Shown one piece after another: positions 1-7,969 of a DNA stretch of 44,769 nucleotides; position 1 is the first letter of the stretch; each line of letters opens with the position of its first letter. Origin of the DNA: Streptomyces violascens (GTDB lineage: Bacteria > Actinomycetota > Actinomycetes > Streptomycetales > Streptomycetaceae); the NCBI RefSeq assembly GCF_014649955.1, contig NZ_BMUA01000042.1:1-44769 (forward strand). Reading direction: 5' to 3'. Position numbers and translations under genes: made by a program. The notes beneath the pieces are model-generated. The model saw nothing but the letters and a program-made list of their open reading frames with translations, was not told where the DNA came from and made no database searches.

Positions 1-51
1 CGTCCACGAAAGACCCACGGCTACCGCGCTCCGGCCGAGCTGACCTTCTGA
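1..51 (+). mobile_element. 3' tail of an IS30-like transposase (partial)
   Basis: The first 17 codons read in frame 1 to a TGA at 49-51. They encode a tail with the pattern RPRKTHGYRAPAEL, which resembles the end of the catalytic domain of IS30-family transposases (usual form RPRKTLG-x-x-x-PAE). The rest lies outside the window, so intactness cannot be judged. The match rests on about 15 residues. Confidence 0.45.
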
Positions 52-152
52 ACGGCGGTGATGCGCGGACCGCTTGAGCTCGCCTTCGTTTGGCGACGGG
101 CAAGGAAGCGCCAGGCCGGTGGGGCAGCGCTGTGGGCTGCCTGCCCCGGGGC

Positions 153-622
153 CTACGGACGGGAGCCGCGAGTGAATGCTGCGGCGTCGGTGAAGGTGTG
201 GATGGACTGCGCCTTCTTGTCTTCCGCTCCCAGTGAAACGCGGCGCTCGCCCGGGAAGAGGCCGTGCCACGAACACCCTTCGACATGGGGCAGCTCGTGC
301 CACGCCATGCAGACGGACGTGCGGTTGATCCAGGAACTGATGGCTTTGTTGTACTGGCCGACGAGGTCTAGGTCTTCGCGTCGTCCTGGACAAGGATCTC
401 CCAGCCGGAGGCTTGCGCGTTGAAGTCCGGGTTCTGGAAGAAGCATGCCCATCCGTCCGGGCAGGCGTCCGCCCCGCTCACGTCGTGCGCAACGAACCAG
501 CGGTAGGGGCCGGGCAGCGCAATCCTCCTGGCCACCGCCCGCGACCGACGCCCCACCGGCGTCCTCGCCCCGTTCAGGGCATACGCCACCGCCAGCTTCA
601 CCGACACCGGCGGCAGCATCAC
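153..622 (-). pseudogene. Frameshifted peptidase-inhibitor (family I36-like) secreted protein
   Basis: Two minus-strand frames join into one recognisable domain. The upstream part (622-368) carries ACPDGWACFFQNPDFN and ends QASGWEILVQDDAKT-stop. The next frame continues with EDLDLVGQYNKAISSWINRT and runs to a stop at 153. The pattern CPxGxxCFFQNxDF...W...YNKAISSWINRT is typical of Streptomyces I36 inhibitors, which are secreted proteins with a disulfide-stabilised beta fold. The junction lies near 370-385 and needs a one-base shift. The N-terminus is unclear because the 5' end abuts a transposase relic and no signal peptide is seen. It is a pseudogene unless the shift is a sequencing error. 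Confidence 0.5.
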
Positions 623-1132
623 CGCACCCCAGGTCCTCGCAGAGATCCGCGAGCAGGGCTATCGCGGCAGCGTCCAGGCCATCCGCAAGCACTTCGCCGC
701 CCTCCGTGACGGCACCGCCGAACCCGTCCGCGCCGACATCCCCAGCCCCCGAAAAATCACCTCGTGGATCATGTGCCGCCGGGAAGACCTCAGCACGAAA
801 GACGAGGAACGACTCCTCCAAGTCCGGCTCGCCTGCCCGGACATCACCCGCGCCTGCGACCTCGCCCGCATCTTCCACGACCTGGTCACAAACCGCCGCG
901 GGCATCTCTGATGGACTGGATCCGCCAGGCCGAACAGGACGCCCCCGCACCCGTCCGCAGCTTCGCCGGCTGCCTCCGCCAGGACCTCGACGCCGTCACC
1001 GCCGGCCTCACCCTGGAATGGAGTTCTGGCACCGCCGAGGGCAACGTGAACAGAGTGAAAACGATCAAGCGGAGCATGTACAACCGGGCATCCTTCCGGC
1101 TCCTCCGGATCCGCATCCTCACCCGACCATGA
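612..1132 (+). pseudogene. ISL3-family transposase relic (C-terminal part)
   Basis: Translation from about 612 gives ITAPQVLAEIREQGYRGS, then PSPRKITSWIMCRREDLS. A stop occurs near 911, and another frame continues WIRQAEQDAPAPVRSFAGCL, LEWSSGTAEGNVNRVKTIKR and SMYNRASFRLLRIRIL. The motif W-SSG-xxEG-xVNR-xKxxKRxMY-RA-F-LLR-R-L is the hallmark end of ISL3-family DDE transposases. The N-terminal half and the element ends are missing and at least one frameshift is present, so it is a dead fragment. Its left edge abuts the inhibitor pseudogene. Confidence 0.6.
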
Positions 1133-1455
1133 GCTTCACGAAACTGCGGCCAGAACCTTGAAAACGGGCCGCTCCCCTCTTCGGGTCCCCACCTAGTTGC
1201 TGTTGGCAACAAGGACCGAGGCCGCCAGCTCGTCGAGCGTGCGGACGTGACGCCCCGTCTGTCGGTTCGCTCCGCCATGAGTTTCGCTAACCATGTACGG
1301 CTCGCCTTGTGTGGGGACAACCGGAGCACGGATGAATCTTCGTACGGCCCGGACTGGTCCCAGTTCGAGCACCAGCAGCCAATCTCCGTCGAGTTCTCGT
1401 CCGAAGCCCTTACTCTCGCGCCTGCTGGGCACAATGACCTGGCAGAGGGGGCGCG
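1133..1455. other. Intergenic region upstream of the STAND ATPase gene
   Basis: About 320 bases without a convincing gene. A minus-strand frame is open through part of it (stop near 1193) but has no recognisable domain and runs into the 5' end of the 1456 gene. A short imperfect inverted repeat (TTGCTGTTGGCAACAA, near 1196-1211) is present. The segment AGAGGGGG at about 1443-1450 is the likely ribosome binding site of the next gene. Confidence 0.4.
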
Positions 1456-3744
1456 ATGAGCGGTTCGCGACGTCGTGCGGTAATCCGGGCAGGAGCACTG
1501 GTGCTCGTTCCCGTGGCCGCATCCGTAACTCAGGTAGTGGCGACGATCATCACGGCGCGATTTAACTGGTGGCTTTTCGCCGTGCTTGTCGTGCTCAGCG
1601 CCGCACCCGCGCTCGGGCTGGTCGTGGAAGCGCGACGCCCGGATCGCGAAGAGAGCGACCCTGCTCCTGGCAGGAGCAGCCTGCGACCAGGAGCGGGGCT
1701 GCCTCCGCCGGTCGGGACACGGGTGTTCACCGGCCGTGCCGAGTGTCTGCACCAACTTATCGGCCCCGAGGCAGCGAGGGCGACTGCAGGCCCGCTCATC
1801 CTCGCGATCACTGGACTCGGTGGCACTGGCAAGACCGAACTCGCTGCGCGAGCAACACGCGAGTTGACAGCTCGTTACCCAGACGGTCAGTTCTGGCTTG
1901 AGCTACGCACCTACGCGGCAGCCGAGTCCCGCATGCGCACAGCACAGGCGTTGCGGCTGCTGCTGAATGCCCTAGGCGTGTCTCCAGATCCGCAGATGAC
2001 CGGTGCGCTGGCGTTGAGTCGGGTATGGCGCTCAGCCACGGCTGGCAAAAAGCTGCTCGTGGTGCTGGACGATGTGGACCATGCCGACCAGGTCCGGCCG
2101 CTGTTGCCAGCCGGACAGACCTGCGCCGCCCTCGTCACCAGCCGTCACGCCTTGACCGGCCTCGATCCCGATATAGCGGTCGCGTTGGACGTGTTTTCGC
2201 AGGATGAGGCACGCACGCTCGCGAACCGGATCCTGGAACGTACGGGCCACCCCGACCCGAGCACTGCCACGGTGATCGCGGCGTCCTATCGGCTGCCGCT
2301 GGCCGTGCGCCAAGTGGCCGACCTGAAGGCCGCCAATCCAGGCGTACGCCTTTCGGATCTCCTTGCCCGCGACGACCGAGCCATCAGCGAAGCCACAGCC
2401 AGCGTCGGCCTGTCGGTGCGTTCCCTGCCAGCGGAGGCCAGGCTCGTTCTGCGCCGCACGGCGAACTACCCCGGCTCACTGATCAGCCCGGAGATCGCCG
2501 CGGTCGTGGCCGACAAGCCGCTTCGCACCGCCCAGGCGCTGCTGGCGGATCTCTACCACCATGGTCTATTGCTACCCGACCGCCGCGTCGGCTACCGCAT
2601 GCATGACCTGGTCCGGGCGGCAGCTCAGGGTGCTGCGACGGCCCGTGAGACCGGCAGAGAGCGAGCCGCCTGCGACGATCGTCTCTTTCGATACGCCCAC
2701 GCTGTTGCATCGGAAGCTACCCGCGCGCTGTACTGTGCCGACGACGTGGCCATGCCCGCCCGGAATGACGTCCAGAACCTGCGCGTTGCCCCGCCTCATT
2801 TCCCCTCCACCGGCGCTGCGCTGGCCTGGCTGGACGACCAGCACAGCGACCTCCTCGCGATCGCGCGACGCAGCGTCGCGCAACGCTCCCCGTGCACCTG
2901 GCGGCTGATCTACCAACTGGAGTACTACCAGCGCCTGCGTGGCTTCTACGACGAGATCGTCGACTTGCACAGCCAGGCACTACGGCTGACGGAAGAGACA
3001 GGCGACCTTCTCGGCCAGGCCGGCATGCATCAAAACCTCGGCCTCGTGAGCATGCGCACGGGCAACTACCCGGCTGCCCGCACGCGCTTCCAGCGCGCAC
3101 TGGATCTGTATGCCGCGACAGGGAATCCAACCGGGCAGGCAGAGATCCACCACGAGTTGCACCACATCGACTGCTGGCTCGGTGACCTGGCTTCCGCTCG
3201 CGTGCACGCCGAGGCGGAGTTCCAGTTCGCACAGGCCGGAGGAACCCTCATCGACCTGGCAGCAGCACACGTCGACCGCGGCCTTGTCGACCGTCTGGAA
3301 GGCCAGCACGACGGCGCACACCGCCACCTCTCGACCTCGTTACACCTGTACGAGCAAGCTGGCCAGCCACGAGGGATCGCCACCGCGCACCGTCACCTGG
3401 GGCTGCTTGCCGCCGATGTGGGTGAGCACGTGGAAGCCCACACCCACCTCGACCAGGCCATGGCCCGCTACCTAGAACTCGGCGACATCCTCAACCAGGC
3501 AGACACTCACATCGGGCTTGCCATCCTCCAGCGACACGTCGGAGACCTCGATGCGGCGTCTCACCACGCTTCCAGGGCCCTCGATCTGAGTGGCTCAGTC
3601 AGCCACTGGCGTGGCCAAGCCGAAGCCCACCACGAATTGGCAACCCTCGCGCAGACCCGTGGGCGCCATGACGCTGCAGCGCGCCACCGGCAGGAGGCTT
3701 CTGCGATCTACGAACGTCTCGGCATACCAACCCACCATGGGTGA
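1456..3744 (+). CDS. Membrane-anchored AfsR-like NB-ARC/TPR STAND ATPase
   Basis: A 762-residue STAND-class signalling NTPase. Two hydrophobic segments at about residues 9-33 and 36-56 suggest membrane anchoring. The NB-ARC core follows: Walker A GLGGTGKT at 120-127, Walker B LLVVLDDVD at 200-208, a winged-helix region, and an MHD motif (MHDLVR) at about 382-387. From about residue 480 to the end there are TPR-type helical repeats (GQAGMHQNLGLVSMRTGNY and similar). The C-terminal two-thirds resembles the ATPase-TPR part of AfsR/SARP regulators, but the SARP DNA-binding domain is absent and the membrane segments stand in its place. Such proteins are ATP-dependent switches, and the signal and output here are unknown. 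The ATG at 1456 follows a purine-rich AGAGGGGG. No obvious operon partner is present. Confidence 0.85.
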   Translation: MSGSRRRAVIRAGALVLVPVAASVTQVVATIITARFNWWLFAVLVVLSAAPALGLVVEARRPDREESDPAPGRSSLRPGAGLPPPVGTRVFTGRAECLHQLIGPEAARATAGPLILAITGLGGTGKTELAARATRELTARYPDGQFWLELRTYAAAESRMRTAQALRLLLNALGVSPDPQMTGALALSRVWRSATAGKKLLVVLDDVDHADQVRPLLPAGQTCAALVTSRHALTGLDPDIAVALDVFSQDEARTLANRILERTGHPDPSTATVIAASYRLPLAVRQVADLKAANPGVRLSDLLARDDRAISEATASVGLSVRSLPAEARLVLRRTANYPGSLISPEIAAVVADKPLRTAQALLADLYHHGLLLPDRRVGYRMHDLVRAAAQGAATARETGRERAACDDRLFRYAHAVASEATRALYCADDVAMPARNDVQNLRVAPPHFPSTGAALAWLDDQHSDLLAIARRSVAQRSPCTWRLIYQLEYYQRLRGFYDEIVDLHSQALRLTEETGDLLGQAGMHQNLGLVSMRTGNYPAARTRFQRALDLYAATGNPTGQAEIHHELHHIDCWLGDLASARVHAEAEFQFAQAGGTLIDLAAAHVDRGLVDRLEGQHDGAHRHLSTSLHLYEQAGQPRGIATAHRHLGLLAADVGEHVEAHTHLDQAMARYLELGDILNQADTHIGLAILQRHVGDLDAASHHASRALDLSGSVSHWRGQAEAHHELATLAQTRGRHDAAARHRQEASAIYERLGIPTHHG

Positions 3745-3980
3745 GGCAGCCCGTGTCCTTGAACTCACCCTTCTCCAGTTCGCTGCACCACTTGCTCAAT
3801 GCCACGACCCACCCGCCTCGGATCTTGGCTGACTATCGGATGTTTCCTCCCGTGTGGCGCTCGTCCTCAGGTCATCGGCCTGTCGGTGGGGAGACAAAGT
3901 GAGCAGGTCTGGCAAACCTCTGAGCAGGACCTGGGGAATTTCAATTTCAACGAGCCCTGATGGCTCGGAGGTTGATAACT
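3745..3980. other. Intergenic region
   Basis: No gene is supported here. The only notable site is GGAGG at 3967-3971, nine bases before the ATG at 3981, which fixes the start of the next gene. Confidence 0.4.
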
Positions 3981-4142
3981 ATGGTTCCCCTGCTTCTCGT
4001 TCTTCTGCTGGCCCTGATCCTCTTCGGTGCGGGTTCCGCACTCAAGGCACTGTGGTGGATCGCCGTCATCGTGCTCGTTGCCTGGCTCGTCGGGTTCATC
4101 GGCTGCCCCAAGGGCGGAAGCACCCGCTGGTACCGCTGGTAG
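3981..4142 (+). CDS. Small hydrophobic membrane protein
   Basis: A 53-residue protein beginning MVPLLLVLLLALILFGAG. It has two closely spaced hydrophobic segments (about 1-20 and 24-40) and a polar C-terminus ending RWYRW. Short proteins of this pattern are common in Streptomyces and annotated only as hydrophobic proteins; their role is unknown. An in-frame ATG at 3960 exists, but GGAGG at 3967-3971 lies nine bases before the ATG at 3981, so the shorter start is preferred. A strong hairpin follows at 4167-4210, making this a single-gene transcription unit. Confidence 0.75.
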   Translation: MVPLLLVLLLALILFGAGSALKALWWIAVIVLVAWLVGFIGCPKGGSTRWYRW

Positions 4143-4166
4143 ACACCAACCGCACATCACCACCAT

Positions 4167-4210
4167 GTGTGGGGGCTGCCCATCCCGACGGGACGGGCAG
4201 CCCCCCACAC
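4167..4210 (+). terminator. Strong hairpin after the small hydrophobic gene
   Basis: GTGTGGGGGCTGCCC at 4167-4181 pairs with GGGCAGCCCCCCACAC at 4195-4210 (one bulged C) across a 13-base loop. It lies 24 bases after the stop codon. A T-tract is lacking, as is usual for actinobacterial terminators. Confidence 0.75.
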
Positions 4211-4509
4211 GAATATCCACGCAGACGCCGAGAAACCCGCACGGGCACGGCCCGGGTCATGCACCGATTCCCGGGTACCAGCACTCAACGACCGCGGCGT
4301 CGGCCTCCGCGCACCGGAACCACGCCTCCAGGAAGCCGCCGCCGCGGTCACGCCTGCGATCTCTCGCCTTGGTGTCAGCATCTTGCACCTGTCGCTGCAG
4401 AATGCGGCTGTGTCGACGTTCACGTATTTCGTGCGTTCCATATGAGTTGGCTCTTGCATCGAACTGTGTCACCGCCTGCCGTGGACAGCACGCCATATGC
4501 TGCTCGGCT

Positions 4510-4641
4510 ATGAGAGACAATCCACACGAAGCCAGCGCATGGCACCAGGGGCGCAACCCGCGGCGCAGTAAAATTGGGATACTCGGCTGGGCGCTTCTGA
4601 TCCTACTCATGGCCGCGCTGTTCACACTGTGGCCGCGCTGA
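4510..4641 (+). CDS. Possible 43-residue single-pass membrane peptide
   Basis: A short frame starting MRDNPHEASAWHQGRNPRRS and continuing with a hydrophobic stretch (about residues 24-40) ending in LWPR. A basic segment before one membrane helix is compatible with a small inner-membrane protein. No clear ribosome binding site precedes the ATG and no family is recognised, so it may be a chance ORF. Confidence 0.25.
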   Translation: MRDNPHEASAWHQGRNPRRSKIGILGWALLILLMAALFTLWPR

Positions 4642-4719
4642 GTCGACGCTACCGCCGTCCAACTCACAAACGTTTCATTCTCGTGTTCACGGCAGCACCA
4701 GACACACAGGAGTCCCGGA

Positions 4720-4860
4720 CGGGGCCGCCCGCCCAAGCAGACCCGCCACATCAACGTGATCAACGTTGATGGCAAGGTGGCCTTCCTCGGCTTCCGGGTA
4801 GGGCGAGTGAATCCCGCCAAACCGACCTACCGGGGCTACTACCTCATGAGGGCCAACTGA
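4720..4860 (+). pseudogene. 3' relic of a polymorphic-toxin-like gene
   Basis: The frame ending at TGA 4858-4860 encodes RHINVINVDGKVAFLGFRVG and ends YYLMRAN. It has no plausible start after the previous in-frame stop at 4639. The H-x-NV-x-N-x-DGKV-x-FL pattern resembles the last part of papain-fold glutamine-deamidase toxin domains of Streptomyces. The stop overlaps the start of the next gene (TGATG), the coupling expected for a toxin-immunity pair. The family assignment is inference from about 35 residues; the coupling is seen directly. Confidence 0.4.
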
Positions 4861-5138
4861 TGCTCGACCGGAAAGAAGCACAGGAACGGGCCGCAACGTT
4901 CCTTGCCGAGCAGAGCCAATCCTGGCCGTCCAGCAACGTTCGGATCACCTCTGAGCACTGTTTCGTGGAAGGAGGGCGGTTCATTGCGCCGTACGACCGC
5001 ATCGAGTTCCTCGACCACGGTGACGAGCACTCCCGACTCGCGGGCAACTTGCCAATCTGCGTCGACCTCGCCACAGGGGCGTGCGCCTTCATCACATGGG
5101 CCGAGGCAGACGACTTCATGGAACGCGATCTGCTCTGA
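4860..5138 (+). CDS. YrhB/Imm35-like putative immunity protein
   Basis: A 92-residue cytosolic protein starting MLDRKEAQERAATFLAEQS, with RFIAPYDRIEFLDHGDE in the middle and NLPICVDLATGACAFITW near the end. It resembles small YrhB-domain (immunity protein 35-like) proteins, which neutralise a cognate polymorphic toxin. The ATG overlaps the stop of the upstream frame (TGATG). That upstream gene survives only as a short 3' end, so this is an orphan immunity gene. No specific residues can be assigned. Confidence 0.6.
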   Translation: MLDRKEAQERAATFLAEQSQSWPSSNVRITSEHCFVEGGRFIAPYDRIEFLDHGDEHSRLAGNLPICVDLATGACAFITWAEADDFMERDLL

Positions 5139-5750
5139 GCGCACGCCCGGCTGACCCCATGCAGTGCCCGGCATGCACCGCTGACGATGCCGGACACTGC
5201 GCATCGAGCGGCAACATGTCCCTGACGGCCCCGGCATGCACCGCCAGGGACGCCTTGGCAGGACGAGCCAACCTTGGCACATCGAGGCTGACGTTGACAC
5301 TGAAGTGCACAGGTTCTCATGTTGATGAAGCAGCTGCCGAACGGCGCCGGGCCGCCGAGGCGGAGCGGGTCTCGTCCTCCGCCGGGCCACTGTCGCCTTG
5401 CGTCACTCGCCTGGAAGGGCGGGCAGGCCTTCCCCGGCGGAACGAGACTGTGCATCGTCTTCAACAAGGCACCCGGCGACAACCCCCTGCGCCATCATCC
5501 ACCGCTAGCACAAACATCGAATCCCGCGTACAGGACGCGGTGGTTGGTCGCCGTTCAGCGTAACCGCGAGTGTGAGGCCACCGATCGGCGGAATGCTCGT
5601 CTTCGCCGCCATGGCCCTGCCCGCCTGGATCAGCGCCGTACGCCGCCGATGAACCACCCCGCCAGCTCTCCCTACCGAAGCGGCGGCCCGCGGTGCCCCG
5701 GCCAGGGCACCGCGACAGTCGACGAACACCGCAAGGCAGGCTCTCGGTCC
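5139..5750. other. Intergenic / decayed DNA
   Basis: About 600 bases with several open frames on both strands but no recognisable domain and no frame with convincing start signals. The segment between the immunity gene and the next gene fragment appears to hold nothing functional. Confidence 0.35.
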
Positions 5751-5971
5751 ATGAACCTCGGCAGATTCCGCGTAACCACCCAGTCCGGCCCAACGGTGCG
5801 TACGTACAGGGCTACTGGGACGACAGCGAGGTGGTCGAGAAAATGTTCCTCGACCAAGTCGGCCTCTACGGCTGAGGCCACGCCGTCGTCACGCTCGCCG
5901 AGAAGACCGCCGACGGTAACTACCCGGTCATCAAGTCATGGTCACAACAGACCGGTGTGGTCACGGGATAT
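5751..5971 (+). pseudogene. Unrecognised gene fragment with a frameshift and an in-frame TGA
   Basis: From an ATG at 5751 the frame reads MNLGRFRVTTQSGPTVRTY. A neighbouring frame then continues QGYWDDSEVVEKMFLDQVGL to a TGA at 5873-5875. The same frame resumes directly after the TGA with GHAVVTLAEKTADGNYPVIK and SWSQQTG. The amino-acid pattern looks like genuine protein on both sides of the TGA. The reading stops making sense at 5972, where an IS5 end begins. The family is not recognised. Confidence 0.4.
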
Positions 5972-6070
5972 GCGGCAGCAGCGGCTCCAGCACCGCCCAC
6001 TCGTCATCCGTCAGATCTCCCCTGCTCAACATGACCCGAACAACGAATCACATGATCGGAGAGACACGAC
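5972..6070 (-). mobile_element. Solo IS5-family end (about 99 bp)
   Basis: The reverse complement of this segment matches the first ~99 bases of the IS5-family element at 15798 almost exactly, including the terminal sequence GTCGTGtCTCTCCGATCATG and the transposase start region. Similarity stops abruptly at about 5972. Both copies are preceded by CTAA, which here forms the stop of the adjacent gene (6071-6073). It is an internally deleted or one-ended relic of the same element. Confidence 0.8.
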
Positions 6071-7006
6071 TTAGATGACGGCTGCGTCTCCTGCTGAGGC
6101 TGTGGCAGATGAGACCCGTTCCCCGGTGTACCAAGTCAGGTCGTCCGGATACCAGTTGCGTTCGCGGTCGCTGGCCCGGACCTCGGCGGCAGGCGTCGAT
6201 GTGGGTGCGCTGTGGACGATGTCCCGGATGGTGAGGTCCAGGATTTCCACCGCGGTCTGCCGCCATCGCTCCCACTGATGCGCGTCGGCGGTGTTCATGC
6301 GGTTCACGTCGGTCACGCGCAGGTGACACGGCTCGGCAGGGTCGAAGTCGTGGGTCGGGCGCAGGTTCTTCAGGTCGCAGGCGCGCTCAGGGCTGAGTGT
6401 GGCGACTGCTTCGGTCAGCCGGATCTCGACCATTTTCGTGGCTCGCACTTGGAACGCGGCCTCGTACAAGGCCAGGGCTACGAGCAGCGTGGCCATATGG
6501 GCGTCGACGGCGTTCCCGCCGGCCTAGGGGTAGAGACGGGTGTAGATGTCGGTGTTCGAGGCGATGGCGAAGCTGGCCAGGTGCCGGGCGGCCCGGAGGC
6601 AGTGTGTGAATGTCGTGTCCGGGGAGATCAGACAGTTGATCTCCCATTGGACCCGGGGGTCGTCGTCCCAGTCCGGTTGCGGGGCGAGGGTCCGGTCCTC
6701 GTCGAGCGCGGGGAAGACGACAGTCCGCATCCGACCGTTCGGGAAGAACACTTCCTGTCCGATGGCGGCCCGGTGGAGCATCTGCCTCACGTCACGAACG
6801 GTGACGCGATCGTCTGTCCACTCGTGGTCGCAGGAAGAGCAGACGACCAGAACTTCGCCCCCTTGTGTGCCAAGAATGAGTGCTTCGGTCGCCCCGCATG
6901 AAGGACAGTGCAGGGGTGCGCTCAGGCTGTCTCCGATCTCCCTCGCGTATCTGGTGATCGCAAGCTCGCCCGAGAACTGAATACGACCCCAGTCTGCCAG
7001 CGCCAT
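6071..7006 (-). pseudogene. Zinc-ribbon protein gene interrupted by an in-frame TAG
   Basis: The first part (7006-6524) encodes 160 residues with a treble-clef-like zinc ribbon, CPSCGATE...VVCSSCDHEW, at about residues 34-63. It ends IYTRLYP at TAG 6526-6524. The same frame continues without a gap as AGGNAVDAHMATLLVALALY and on for over 140 residues to TAA at 6071, giving about 311 residues in all. The second part has an internal ATG (6496) but no good ribosome binding site, which favours one interrupted gene. The family is not recognised. The start follows GGTAGGGGA. The gene ends exactly at the solo IS5 end. Confidence 0.5.
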
Positions 7007-7282
7007 TGCGTCCCCTACCCCAGTGATCGGCCCCGAAGGGCCATCTCACTCTGTACGGCAGGGGGTTGCCAAGGCCTGATCATGTTTCCGGCAAGGTGAG
7101 GCCAGGGAGGTAAGGCACCGTGCAGTGGGGCAAGATCGTCCATCACGGGGAGGAGTTCGACGAGTCGGTCGGTGGGGTTCCTGAACAACCTCGCCCCGAA
7201 TCCCGCCGCGGCCAGGTGGGTGAGCTCGCGCATCTGGCGAACGCGGCGAACTCGTGGTCGGCGTCGTTCTTCTCGCCCTGTC
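7007..7282. other. Intergenic region between two leftward genes
   Basis: No gene is supported. Short frames on both strands lack recognisable domains. The promoter of the zinc-ribbon gene should lie here. No clear terminator hairpin for the response-regulator gene was found. Confidence 0.35.
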
Positions 7283-7969
7283 CTACCGTCTACCCGGCGT
7301 GAGTCCGTTCTCGAAGGCGATGATCGCCAGGTGGACGCGGTCCCGAGCTTCGAGCTTGGCGAACAGGCGCGCGACATGGGTCTTCGCCGTCGCCGCGCTG
7401 ATCACCAACCTCTCGGCTATCTCAGCGTTCGACAGTCCCTGTCCGACCAGTGCCAGCACCTCGCGCTCCCGGTCGGTGATCCCCGCGATGAGACTCGAGC
7501 CCGCGTCGGGCTCGGCGTCCGGTTCGGGGGCCGCAGGGGTGGCGGAGGTTCCGGCGAAGTCGGCGATCAGCCGTCGGGTGACGCTCGGCGCGATCAACGC
7601 GTCGCCGGCCGCTACCACGCGGATCGCGTCCAGGATCGCGTCCAGGGCCATGCTCTTGAGCAGGAATCCGCTGGCGCCGGCGCGCAGAGCGCCGTAGACG
7701 TACTCGTCGTCGTCGAAGGTCGTCAGCACCAGCACCCTGGGCGGGTCCGGCTCGGCGGTCGCTTGCCGGGTCGCCTCGATCCCGTCCATGCCCGGCATCC
7801 GGATGTCCATCACCACGACGTCCGGCCGCAGTTCACGTACCAGGCGTACCGCCTCGCGGCCGTCGCCGGCCTCGCCGACCACCTCCAGGTCGTCGGTGTC
7901 GCCGATCAGGATCCCGAGCCCGACCAGCATCAGCGGCTGGTCATCGACCAGCAGTACCCGCACGCTCAT
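7283..7969 (-). CDS. NarL/FixJ-type response regulator with LuxR HTH
   Basis: A 228-residue two-component regulator. The receiver domain occupies residues 1-120, with acidic pocket D9-D10, phospho-acceptor D55 (VVVMDIRMPG) and a conserved K in GFLLKS. A linker rich in A/P/E leads to a LuxR-type HTH (GITDREREVLALVGQGLSN) at about 160-215. The ATG at 7969 overlaps the kinase stop (ATGA), so the two are translationally coupled. A longer upstream frame exists but would overlap the kinase gene. It probably controls the divergent ABC transporter, an arrangement common in Streptomyces. Confidence 0.93.
   Translation of the reverse strand: MSVRVLLVDDQPLMLVGLGILIGDTDDLEVVGEAGDGREAVRLVRELRPDVVVMDIRMPGMDGIEATRQATAEPDPPRVLVLTTFDDDEYVYGALRAGASGFLLKSMALDAILDAIRVVAAGDALIAPSVTRRLIADFAGTSATPAAPEPDAEPDAGSSLIAGITDREREVLALVGQGLSNAEIAERLVISAATAKTHVARLFAKLEARDRVHLAIIAFENGLTPGRR

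Noticed and set aside
445..1161. Long plus-strand ORF rich in Pro/Ser/Arg
   Set aside because: It is an out-of-frame reading over the ISL3 transposase relic; composition is typical of a shadow frame in GC-rich DNA.
1193..1522. Minus-strand 109-codon ORF before the STAND gene
   Set aside because: No recognisable domain, overlaps the start of a well-supported gene, and has no clear ribosome binding site.
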